Shown in pieces: positions 1-8,375 of a stretch of DNA of 64,000 nucleotides; positions within the stretch are counted from its first letter, which is position 1; each line of letters begins with the position of its first letter. This DNA comes from an uncultured Algibacter sp. (lineage in GTDB: Bacteria > Bacteroidota > Bacteroidia > Flavobacteriales > Flavobacteriaceae): the NCBI GenBank assembly GCA_947502405.1, contig CANMZT010000010.1:62001-126000 (forward strand), written 5' to 3'. The notes under the pieces are model-generated. The model had not been told where the DNA came from. It did no database searches and saw nothing but the letters and a program-made list of their open reading frames with translations. The translations under genes were made by a program, and so were the position numbers.

Positions 1-27
1 TGGTTGTTTGCGACTAATAAAGATTAA
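1..27 (+). CDS. 3' end of an upstream gene (partial)
   Basis: The first 27 bases read W-L-F-A-T-N-K-D and a TAA stop in frame 1, two bases before the next start codon. This spacing fits the last codons of an upstream gene in the same operon as the following esterase and amylases. Eight residues are too few to name a product. From context it is probably another starch-utilisation enzyme, but that is inference only. Confidence 0.35.
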   Translation, partial: WLFATNKD

Positions 28-29
28 AT

Positions 30-1004
30 ATGAAGTGGGCTCCAATTATATTGGCTTTTCTGTTTATGGTTTCTTGTAAAAAAGAACATAAGAATGTTGT
101 TTCTAAGGATATCAAAAATGAAAGCATCGCTTTTTTTAAACCGTATTCTCAAGCCAAATTATCTAGCGGAAAACTAATGCGATTAGATAGTTTTACCTCA
201 AAATATATTACACCGCGTCCAGTTGATGTTTGGTTACCTGAAAATTATTCAAAAGAAAAGCAGTATGCAGTGTTGTATATGCATGATGGACAAATGCTTT
301 TTGATTCTACTTCTACATGGAATAAACAAGAATGGAAAGTAGATGAATGGGCTTCAAAATTGATGAATGAAGATGAAATAAAAAACTTTATAGTTGTCGC
401 AATTCATAATATTAAAGCCGAACGTTGGCAGGATTTATTTCCTCAGAAAGCATTTAAATATTTGTCTAAGGAGGAAGAAACAGTCATTAATCAGCAAAAA
501 AATCATATTAAGCAAGGGAGTAAACTTAACGGCGATAGCTATTTAAAGTTTCTAGTTGAAGAACTAAAACCAATTGTTAATAAAGAATTTTCAACGTTAA
601 AAAATAAAGAAAACACCTTTGTTATGGGATCTAGTATGGGTGGTTTAATGAGTATGTATGCCATTTGCGAATACCCTGAAGTGTTTGGTGGAGCAGCATG
701 TATATCTACGCATTGGCCCGGAGCAAAACCCATAGATAATAACCCGCTTCCATGGGCAATTTTTAAATACATGGAAAATAACTTGCCAGATCCAGTAAAC
801 CATAAAATTTACTTTGATTATGGTACTGAAACTTTGGATGCGTACTATCCCAAATACGCCCCAACTGTTAACCAAATTTTAATGAGTAAAGGTTATACTG
901 AGAATAACTTTAAAAACTTAAAATTTGAAGGCACTAACCATTCCGAAAACGCTTGAAATAAAAGGTTAGATGTACCTCTAAATTTTTTATTAGAAAAAGA
1001 ATAA
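30..1004 (+). pseudogene. Putative esterase lipoprotein (alpha/beta hydrolase) with an in-frame TGA near its 3' end
   Basis: The product begins with a lipoprotein signal (hydrophobic stretch, then S-C-K-K with Cys16) and has an esterase-family alpha/beta-hydrolase fold: GSSMGG at residues 200-205 gives nucleophile Ser202, and His304 in N-H-S-E-N is the likely catalytic His. Translation stops at TGA 954-956 after 308 residues. The same frame continues open as N-K-R-L-D-V-P-L-N-F-L-L-E-K-E to TAA 1002-1004, one base before the next ATG. Family members have Trp where the TGA stands, so TGG to TGA is the simple explanation. The catalytic residues remain, so the shortened protein may still fold. 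It precedes two GH13 genes in one operon and may act on modified glucans or simple esters; the substrate is unknown. Sequencing error is an alternative. Confidence 0.75.
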
Positions 1005-1005
1005 A

Positions 1006-2883
1006 ATGAAACCAACAGTATATATATTAATAGCATTAATGATAACAGGAACAAGCTGTGTAAAAGATAACACGCAGGTTAAAACAGAAACGGAAAAGGT
1101 TAAAATAGCCAAAAAAAAGTATGTAGTGTATCAAGTCTTTACACGTCTGTTTGGGAATACAAATACAACGAATAAACCTTGGGGAACTATTGAAGAAAAT
1201 GGTGTTGGTAAATTCAATGATTTTACTGAAAAGGCTTTAAAAGAGATTAGAGATTTAGGCGTAAGCCATATTTGGTACACAGGCGTCCCTCATCATGCTG
1301 TTATAAATGATTATACAAAATACGGTATTACAAACGACGACCCAGATGTGGTAAAAGGGCGAGCAGGTTCTCCTTATGCTGTAAAGGATTATTACAATGT
1401 GAATCCTGATTTGGCTGTAAATATTGAAAATAGATTACAGGAGTTTCAAGCTCTAATTGACCGTACACATAAGGTAGGAATGAAAGTCATTATTGATATT
1501 GTTCCTAATCATGTGGCTAGAAATTACAGAAGTATTTTAAAACCTGAAGGTGTGAAGGATTTTGGAGAAGATGATGATGTTTCTGTCATGTATGATAAAA
1601 ACAATAATTTTTATTACAACCCTGATGAAGCGTTTCAAGTGCCCGAATGGAAAAACGGGTATTCTCCTTTAGGTGAAGAAAAACATCCTCTTGAGGATAG
1701 TGAATTTCCCGAGCAGCCAGCAAAATGGACGGGGAATGGGTCGCGTTTATCACAACCCGATATGAACGATTGGTATGAAACCGTTAAGGTTAATTATGGA
1801 ATATATCCTGACGGCAAGAAAGATTTTGATGAATTGCCTGTTGGATTTGAAAATGAAGATTTTAAAAAACATTTTGACTTTTGGAAAGACAAAGATATCC
1901 CTGATTCTTGGATTAAATTTAGAGATATTGCATTGTATTGGTTAGAAAAAGGTGTGGATGGATTCAGATACGATATGGCGGAAATGGTACCTGTTGAATT
2001 TTGGAGTTTCATGAATTCGTCTATAAAAATGAAAAACCCAGAGGCCTTTTTATTGGCTGAAGTTTACAATCCGTGGCTGTATAGAGATTATATCAAAAAA
2101 GGAAAAATGGATTATCTATATGACAAAGTACAGTTATATGACACCATTAAACATGTAATGCAAGGTCATGGAAAAACTGACAATATTCCACTAATTTTGG
2201 ATGATTTAAAAGATATTGAACATCACATGTTGCATTTTCTTGAGAATCATGATGAGCAGCGTATAGCTAGTCCTGATTTTGCTGGAAGTGCTGAGAAAGG
2301 AAAGCCTGCCATGGTGGTCTCTGCAACTTCTACAACTTCCCCAACTATGATTTATTTTGGTCAGGAAGTAGGAGAAGATGGTTCTGAAAATGCTGGTTTC
2401 GGTACACCAACAAGAACATCAATTTTCGATTACATAGGTGTTCCAGCTCATCAGCGTTGGGTAAATAACAAGCAATTTGATGGAGGCCAATTATCGAACC
2501 CTGAAAAGAGTTTAAGAGATTTTTACAAAAGACTTTTAAATTTCACCATTGAAAGTGAGGCTTTAACTGGGTTGTATCAAGATATCCATCAATTCAATAG
2601 AGAACATACAGGAAACTATACAGATAAAGTATTGTCTTTTGTGCGTTGGAATGCTAATGAGAAATTAATTGTTGTTTCAAATTTTGATAATGAAAATAGG
2701 TTTGAGTTTGATTTAAAACTTCCGAGTGATATTATTACAAAGTGGAAATTAACGAAATCAGAATATCAAGTTAAAGACGAATTATATAAAGAGTTTAATT
2801 CTATTCTAAAAGTAGAAAATGGTGTTGGAAAAATAAAAATAAGCTTAAACCCATTGGAGTCTTTCATTTTAAAATTAAAGTAA
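1006..2883 (+). CDS. GH13 alpha-amylase family lipoprotein
   Basis: A 625-residue glycoside hydrolase family 13 enzyme predicted to hydrolyse alpha-1,4-glucans. The start carries a lipoprotein signal ending at T-S-C (Cys19), so it is probably membrane anchored. All four GH13 regions are visible: DIVPNHVA (I), GFRYDMAE with nucleophile Asp323 (II), LLAEVYNP with acid/base Glu352 (III) and ENHDEQ at 413-418 (IV). The barrel is followed by a short beta domain at the C-terminus. It sits one base after the open frame of the esterase gene and four bases before a second GH13 gene, consistent with one starch or maltodextrin operon. Exact specificity (amylase, neopullulanase-like or other) cannot be told from sequence alone. 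Confidence 0.9.
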   Translation: MKPTVYILIALMITGTSCVKDNTQVKTETEKVKIAKKKYVVYQVFTRLFGNTNTTNKPWGTIEENGVGKFNDFTEKALKEIRDLGVSHIWYTGVPHHAVINDYTKYGITNDDPDVVKGRAGSPYAVKDYYNVNPDLAVNIENRLQEFQALIDRTHKVGMKVIIDIVPNHVARNYRSILKPEGVKDFGEDDDVSVMYDKNNNFYYNPDEAFQVPEWKNGYSPLGEEKHPLEDSEFPEQPAKWTGNGSRLSQPDMNDWYETVKVNYGIYPDGKKDFDELPVGFENEDFKKHFDFWKDKDIPDSWIKFRDIALYWLEKGVDGFRYDMAEMVPVEFWSFMNSSIKMKNPEAFLLAEVYNPWLYRDYIKKGKMDYLYDKVQLYDTIKHVMQGHGKTDNIPLILDDLKDIEHHMLHFLENHDEQRIASPDFAGSAEKGKPAMVVSATSTTSPTMIYFGQEVGEDGSENAGFGTPTRTSIFDYIGVPAHQRWVNNKQFDGGQLSNPEKSLRDFYKRLLNFTIESEALTGLYQDIHQFNREHTGNYTDKVLSFVRWNANEKLIVVSNFDNENRFEFDLKLPSDIITKWKLTKSEYQVKDELYKEFNSILKVENGVGKIKISLNPLESFILKLK

Positions 2884-2887
2884 GATT

Positions 2888-4540
2888 ATGAGGTATCTAT
2901 TAATTGTATTGTCGTTTTTAATGCTTTTTAATTGTGACAAGAAAAAAGAGGTTGAAAAGGAAAAAGCCGAAGTACCATTTGTTTGGGAAGGCGCAAATAT
3001 TTATTTTTTATTGACGGATAGATTTAATAATGGAGATGCTTCAAATGATATAAATTTTGATAGAACTCAAGAAACAGGAAAACTTCGTGGATTTAAAGGC
3101 GGTGATATTAAAGGGGTTACTAAAAAAATAAAAGAAGGTTATTTTACTGACTTGGGTATTAACGCTATTTGGATGACTCCAGTTGTAGAACAAATTCATG
3201 GGGGTACTGATGAAGGTACAGGAGTAACCTATGGATTCCATGGCTATTGGGCAAGTGACTGGACAGCAATTGATCCGAATTTTGGAACCAAAGAAGATTT
3301 GAAAACATTGGTTGAAACTGCTCATAATCATGGAATTCGTATTCTGTTAGACGCAGTAATAAATCATACAGGGCCTGTTACTGAAAAAGACCCTTTGTGG
3401 CCAGAAAGTTGGGTGCGTACAGAGCCTCAATGTGATTATAAATCCTATGAAAACACAGTAACATGTACATTGGTTAAAAACTTGCCAGATATCTTAACAG
3501 AAAGTAATGAGGCGGTTGATTTACCTCCACAATTAATAAAAAAGTGGAAAGTAGAAGGCAGGTATGATCAAGAAATATCGGAATTAAACGCTTTTTTTAA
3601 AAGAACAGGACACCCAAGAGCACCACGCTTTTATATTATGAAATGGTTGACCGATTACATTACTGAATTTGGAATTGATGGTTATCGTGTAGATACTGTT
3701 AAACATACCGAACCTTACGTTTGGCAAGAGTTTAAAGCGTTATGTGATAGCGCTTTTGCTGAATTTAAAAAGAGTAACCCTGAGAAAGTTCTTGATAATA
3801 ATGCCTTTTATTTAGTAGGTGAAGTTTATAATTATGGAATATCAGCAAAAAAAGCATTTGATTTTGGCGATAAAAAAGTTGATTATTTTAATAATGCTTT
3901 TAATGGTTTGATCAATTTTGAAGCTAAATGGAATGCTGCACAATTACCCATGGAGGAGTTTTTTAGGAAATATTCAGATATTTTAAATTCAGATTTAAAA
4001 GGGTATGGTGTTTTAAACTATTTAAGCTCTCATGATGATGGTCAACCTTTTGATCCTTCAAGAAAAAAACCTTTTGAAACAGCTAATAAACTACTACTGT
4101 GTCCTGGGGCATCACAGGTGTATTATGGAGATGAATCACTACGCTTATTAGTAATTGAAGATACTCAGGGAGATGCTACATTACGTTCTTTTATGAACTG
4201 GGAAGCCATTCAAAGCGACGCTAAAACAAAAGCTGTTTTAACGCATTGGCAAAAATTAGGACAATTTAGGGCTAATCATCCTGCTATTGGAGCTGGAATT
4301 CATCAAATGATAACTGAAACACCTTACACGTTCTATAGAAGTTATTCTAAGGGTGGTTTTAATGATTTAGTTGTTGTTGGTTTGAACTTACCTATTGGAG
4401 AAAAAGTAATAGATGTATCTAAGGTATATGAAAATGGAGATTCGCTCAAAGATGCTTATTCAGGACACTCAAGTGAAGTTGTAAATGGAAAGTTTACAAT
4501 ACATTCTGATTTTAACATGGTTCTTATAGAAAAGATGTAA
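2888..4540 (+). CDS. GH13 alpha-amylase family lipoprotein (second)
   Basis: A 550-residue GH13 enzyme with its own lipoprotein signal (L-F-N-C, then a charged D-K-K-K linker). The GH13 regions are LLDAVINHTG (I), GYRVDTVKH with nucleophile Asp269 (II), LVGEVYNYG with acid/base Glu312 (III) and SSHDDG with His382-Asp383 (IV). The order and the surrounding operon suggest extracytoplasmic breakdown of starch or maltooligosaccharides next to the preceding paralog, from which it differs clearly in length and motif context. No starch-binding module is evident. The next gene starts about 100 bases on with its own promoter element, so this gene probably ends the operon. Confidence 0.9.
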   Translation: MRYLLIVLSFLMLFNCDKKKEVEKEKAEVPFVWEGANIYFLLTDRFNNGDASNDINFDRTQETGKLRGFKGGDIKGVTKKIKEGYFTDLGINAIWMTPVVEQIHGGTDEGTGVTYGFHGYWASDWTAIDPNFGTKEDLKTLVETAHNHGIRILLDAVINHTGPVTEKDPLWPESWVRTEPQCDYKSYENTVTCTLVKNLPDILTESNEAVDLPPQLIKKWKVEGRYDQEISELNAFFKRTGHPRAPRFYIMKWLTDYITEFGIDGYRVDTVKHTEPYVWQEFKALCDSAFAEFKKSNPEKVLDNNAFYLVGEVYNYGISAKKAFDFGDKKVDYFNNAFNGLINFEAKWNAAQLPMEEFFRKYSDILNSDLKGYGVLNYLSSHDDGQPFDPSRKKPFETANKLLLCPGASQVYYGDESLRLLVIEDTQGDATLRSFMNWEAIQSDAKTKAVLTHWQKLGQFRANHPAIGAGIHQMITETPYTFYRSYSKGGFNDLVVVGLNLPIGEKVIDVSKVYENGDSLKDAYSGHSSEVVNGKFTIHSDFNMVLIEKM

Positions 4541-4557
4541 AAACATCATGTTTTTTG
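4539..4557 (+). terminator. Weak AT-rich hairpin after the GH13 operon
   Basis: AAAAACA (4539-4545) and TGTTTTT (4549-4555) can pair around a three-base loop and run into a T tract just after the stop of the second GH13 gene. The stem is short and has one G-C pair only, so this is a weak candidate. Confidence 0.35.
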
Positions 4558-4610
4558 TAACAAAACTATTGTCAGGAAGTCTTGTTAATATCGACCAAAT
4601 CAATATTTCG

Positions 4611-4618
4611 TAATTTTG
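4611..4618 (+). promoter_or_regulatory. -7 promoter element (TAATTTTG) of the GAF-domain gene
   Basis: TAATTTTG fits the Bacteroidetes -7 consensus TAnnTTTG and lies 21 bases before the ATG at 4640. The nearest upstream TTG is not at the ideal spacing. The element overlaps an alternative TTG start at 4616, which argues that translation begins at the ATG instead. Confidence 0.5.
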
Positions 4619-4639
4619 TTACATCAAAACTTTCTTAAC

Positions 4640-7012
4640 ATGGATATTAATGACAATATAGAATCACCTATGGTGCTGAAAGTTGGTTTTAATAAGCTGC
4701 TTGAGCATTATGAAAACTTAGCTAAAAGTGATGATGAGTTTATATCAGCTAAAGCAAGACGTGTTCTAAAATCAGCTGAACCATATCCAGAGTTAAGAAC
4801 AGGGTTTAGTGATACCCAAATATTAAATGATAGAGAAAAGGAAATTAGTATAATATTACAAGATTCTTTTGCTCCTGTTTTAACAAAAAACGAAATTAAA
4901 ACAGCTTCTGTTCCTTTTCATGATTTAATTTTTAATTCATCAGAACGATTTAAAAATATTATTAAAATTGCTGGAGATGGATTTGAGTTAAATATAAAAA
5001 ACATGCCAGAAGATGATAGGTATATTATTGCATGTACCATCATTTTAAATTTTTGTTATGGATATAACTTAAATTTTAAGCGTCCATTTTATTATGAGAT
5101 TCCAGATTCAAATGGGATTATTCGTTATTATAAAATTCTTTACAATGCAGATTTTTGTGAAATAATTCCAACCAAAAACGCAATAAATATCACAAAAGAA
5201 GATTATGACGAATTGTTAGATAATTTTGAAAATATTAAACTTTGGAAAGAAAAGTTTCCACCAAACAGTTACATATTTAAAGGATTTGTTATTTCAAATA
5301 TTTTTGATGTTACTGAAGATCAATCCATTTCAAATATAAAATCTAGTCTTATTGGCGAAGACAAACGAAAAGAAGAAGGTTTTATGGAGAGCTTCCATGA
5401 AATTTTTAGATCGTTATTGGGTATAAATGATATTAAAGTTGGGTTTTCGATCTACAATAAAGAAGAAGATATATTTGAACGTGTTTACGGTGTTGGAATG
5501 CATAGTTATTTGTTAGGAGATGTTGCTAACAGAAACTGTTCGGATTCTCTATGTCACTGGTCATATAATAGGCTTTTAAAAGAGAAAAAATATTTTTCTG
5601 TTTCAAATGTAGATCGTGATTTCGAAATATCTAACGGTAAAGCGCCACATATTTCAAATTTAAAAAAGCAAGGTGTTAAAAGTGCTATTTTTGCTCCTAT
5701 TGCCAATGATGAAGGGTTAATGGGTATTATTGAAATTGTTTCTTCTACTCCCCAAATGCTTAACAGTATTAATGCTAATAAGTTAGTAGATGTTATGCCG
5801 TTTATTGTTTCGGCAGTAGAGCGTTCTAAAAATGATGAAGAAAATCTTATAGAGGCAATCATTCAAAAAGAATGCACATCCATACACCCAAGTGTTCATT
5901 GGCGTTTTGCCAAAGAGGCAAAAGAGTTTATTAAAGATGAAATAGAAGGTAGAGAAGCATTTTTTAAAAAAATAGCATTTGATAATGTATATCCGCTTTA
6001 CGGACAAATTGATATTAAAGGGTCATCTGAAGCAAGAAATAAGGCTACTCGACAAGATTTAACATTACAATTAAAAGCAGTAAATAGTATTTTAGAGAAA
6101 GCTTCAGATATTGAGAATTTACCAATCTACGAACAGTTTGCCTACCAAATTAAGGATTATCAAAGAGGATTAGATGAAAACTTTCAGGTAGATAGTGAGC
6201 AACAAATTTCAAGTTTTTTCAAACAAGATATAGAACCTTTATTGAAGCATCTTTTTTCTATTGACGCTTTAAAAGAAGAAATTCAATCGTATTATAATAG
6301 TATAGATGAGGAGGTAAATGTTCTTTACAGACACAGAAAAGATTACGATGATACCATTGCTAAAATAAATGTTGAAATGGCTTCTTTGTTAGATAAAAAA
6401 CAGGTTGAGGCGCAACAAATGTACCCTCATTTTTTTGAGCGTTTTAAAACGGATGGTGTAGAACATAATATGTACATTGGAGAATCTATTACCAAAGAAA
6501 CTAGTTTTAATCAAATTTATCTATACAATCTACGTTTATGGCAATTACAAGTGATGTGCGAAATGGAAAATGCGTATTACTTGATGAAATCAGATTTCCC
6601 TGTATCACTTGATGTGGCCTCAATGATTTTAGTATTCAATCAACCATTATCTATTAGTTTTAGAATGGATGAGAAACAATTTGATGTTGATGGAACTTAC
6701 AATGCGCGTTATGAAATTGTGAAGAAACGTGTGGATAAAGCCTTCATTAAGGGCACTAAAGAAAGGGTTACTCAAAAGGGTAAAATAAGCATTGTTTATT
6801 CTCAAAAACAAGATGAGCAAGAGTATCTTAGTTATATTCGGTTTTTACAGTCTAAGAACTACTTAGATACAGATGTTGAAATTGTAGAGTTGCAAGATTT
6901 ACAAGCAGTTACAGGTCTTAAGGCTATTCGTGTAAGTGTGCTATATCATAAAAATAAAGATGATAAAGCATTTTATACGTATGATGATTTAATGAAAGAG
7001 ATTAAAGCTTAA
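4640..7012 (+). CDS. GAF domain-containing protein
   Basis: A large soluble protein of 790 residues counted from ATG 4640. The TTG at 4616 is rejected because it lies inside the -7 promoter element. A GAF-like sensory domain occupies roughly residues 245-400, with strands such as V-G-F-S-I-Y-N and A-I-F-A-P-I-A-N-D and a family-typical G-I-I-E-I-V. The N-terminal third and the C-terminal half are helical and charged and match nothing I can name. No HTH, kinase, phosphatase or cyclase output domain is visible. It is convergent with the HD-PycTM gene, and their stop codons overlap by four bases. I infer a cytoplasmic signalling or scaffold role; the ligand is unknown. Confidence 0.8.
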   Translation: MDINDNIESPMVLKVGFNKLLEHYENLAKSDDEFISAKARRVLKSAEPYPELRTGFSDTQILNDREKEISIILQDSFAPVLTKNEIKTASVPFHDLIFNSSERFKNIIKIAGDGFELNIKNMPEDDRYIIACTIILNFCYGYNLNFKRPFYYEIPDSNGIIRYYKILYNADFCEIIPTKNAINITKEDYDELLDNFENIKLWKEKFPPNSYIFKGFVISNIFDVTEDQSISNIKSSLIGEDKRKEEGFMESFHEIFRSLLGINDIKVGFSIYNKEEDIFERVYGVGMHSYLLGDVANRNCSDSLCHWSYNRLLKEKKYFSVSNVDRDFEISNGKAPHISNLKKQGVKSAIFAPIANDEGLMGIIEIVSSTPQMLNSINANKLVDVMPFIVSAVERSKNDEENLIEAIIQKECTSIHPSVHWRFAKEAKEFIKDEIEGREAFFKKIAFDNVYPLYGQIDIKGSSEARNKATRQDLTLQLKAVNSILEKASDIENLPIYEQFAYQIKDYQRGLDENFQVDSEQQISSFFKQDIEPLLKHLFSIDALKEEIQSYYNSIDEEVNVLYRHRKDYDDTIAKINVEMASLLDKKQVEAQQMYPHFFERFKTDGVEHNMYIGESITKETSFNQIYLYNLRLWQLQVMCEMENAYYLMKSDFPVSLDVASMILVFNQPLSISFRMDEKQFDVDGTYNARYEIVKKRVDKAFIKGTKERVTQKGKISIVYSQKQDEQEYLSYIRFLQSKNYLDTDVEIVELQDLQAVTGLKAIRVSVLYHKNKDDKAFYTYDDLMKEIKA

Positions 7013-8214
7013 GAGATTCCTCCAAAAAATCTAAATGAAATAGCAAAGGCAATTACGCTAACTATAATACCAATCATAAATACGGTGTAGGTAGTTCTTA
7101 GTAAGTTATACTTTCTGTTGAGAACAAGTCCTAGAAAATAAAGGTCTTTTGTTAATGAGCCATATAGATAGTCTTTGTCTTTCATCATTTCCCCCATGGC
7201 CCATTCAAAATCATTTAGTTTCATTTGATGAAAGTTGCCAAAGAATAAAAGATTTACCTTTTTGTTAGCCACATCTTCTTTTGTAAACTGACCCTTAGTT
7301 ACATTAGGTCTGGTTGCTAAAACCGATAAAACAATTGAAGCAACAGTAAATCCTAGGAAAATTAATGTTGGGTAGATTAAATAGCTGTTGGATGGGTTGT
7401 CTAATTTTGGTAATAAATTAGATAACGCTACAGAAATAATTATGGCATTTACAGATAGTAAAATGTTGGCTTTTGTGTCGGCAATATCACTTAGGGTAAT
7501 ATGGTTTCTTAAAGCCACTCTAAACATGGTTTCGATACCTCTATCAGGTAAGTCTAATTTTTGCTTTTTAAATTGAAGCTCCGCTTTTTTCTGTTTAAGC
7601 TTTTCTGTATTAGTCTTAATTTTATTCTGATTTTGAATCAAGTTAGCTAAATTTTTACCCTTTCTTTTTTCCCATTTACTTGATGCTAATGGAGAGTAAA
7701 AAGAGTGATTGGTTAAAAATTTAATATTTTCTTCTAACCATTCTGATTTTGAGACTTTTTTATTGAGTGTGAGTTCCCACTCTTTTCTAAGCAAAGCAGA
7801 GTAATCTTCATATTTTTTGCTTGAAACATGGGCGCAATCAGCATCTCTTATTAGCCCTTCCATAAGGTTTTTTGGCTCATAACCCATTTGGGTTGCTAAA
7901 ATAATTTTAGATATAGCTTCAATATTCTCATTCGAAACTTTTTCAGATTTCAAAAAGCTTTCTGCAATTTTTACGCTCTCATTTTCATGATTCTCGATAG
8001 TTTTTGTAAATCCAGTGTCATGAAACCAAGCAGCTATAATAAGTTGCTCTTTTTCAGTATCACTTAAATCTAAAGTTTTATCTTCAATAAGTTCGTTAAC
8101 CTTATTAACCACTCTTTGAGTGTGAGCAATGTTATGGTAAACAAATGAAGAATCAAGATTGTCGTTCAAATACTCGGTAACAAAGCTTTCAGATTTACTA
8201 ATGAGCGTGTTCAT
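7009..8214 (-). CDS. HD-domain phosphohydrolase fused to a PycTM-like (Pycsar effector family) membrane module
   Basis: 401 residues. The N-terminal part is an HD phosphohydrolase domain: His27 and His31 in Y-H-N-I-A-H, the HD doublet His65-Asp66 and a distal Asp in I-R-D-A-D (124-126). A lysine-rich, probably coiled segment covers about 183-220. The C-terminal part carries the signature of the Pycsar effector family, ALRNHITLSDIADTKANIL (234-252), with three membrane segments near 251-271, 278-300 and 376-396. HD domains of this type hydrolyse phosphoesters, including cyclic nucleotides in some families; PycTM proteins are nucleotide-gated membrane effectors. A fusion could both sense and destroy a nucleotide, which is inference. 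No nucleotide cyclase gene is adjacent. Confidence 0.8.
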   Translation of the reverse strand: MNTLISKSESFVTEYLNDNLDSSFVYHNIAHTQRVVNKVNELIEDKTLDLSDTEKEQLIIAAWFHDTGFTKTIENHENESVKIAESFLKSEKVSNENIEAISKIILATQMGYEPKNLMEGLIRDADCAHVSSKKYEDYSALLRKEWELTLNKKVSKSEWLEENIKFLTNHSFYSPLASSKWEKRKGKNLANLIQNQNKIKTNTEKLKQKKAELQFKKQKLDLPDRGIETMFRVALRNHITLSDIADTKANILLSVNAIIISVALSNLLPKLDNPSNSYLIYPTLIFLGFTVASIVLSVLATRPNVTKGQFTKEDVANKKVNLLFFGNFHQMKLNDFEWAMGEMMKDKDYLYGSLTKDLYFLGLVLNRKYNLLRTTYTVFMIGIIVSVIAFAISFRFFGGIS

Positions 8215-8375
8215 TTTTTTAATGTGATTTTCAGTAAAAATACTAAAACTTTAAGGATATTATAAAAACATACAAAAGCATTGCTCTAAAAAAATAGAGA
8301 TGGTTATCTGGGTTTTTATATCAGCAAAGTATAATTGTAATTATTATCTTTAAAAAATTAATTTAATCCTAATCA

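Noticed and set aside
7009-8214. A complete Pycsar anti-phage system
   Set aside because: No pyrimidine cyclase gene lies nearby, and HD-PycTM proteins appear to be ordinary flavobacterial genes. Only the effector-like module is supported.
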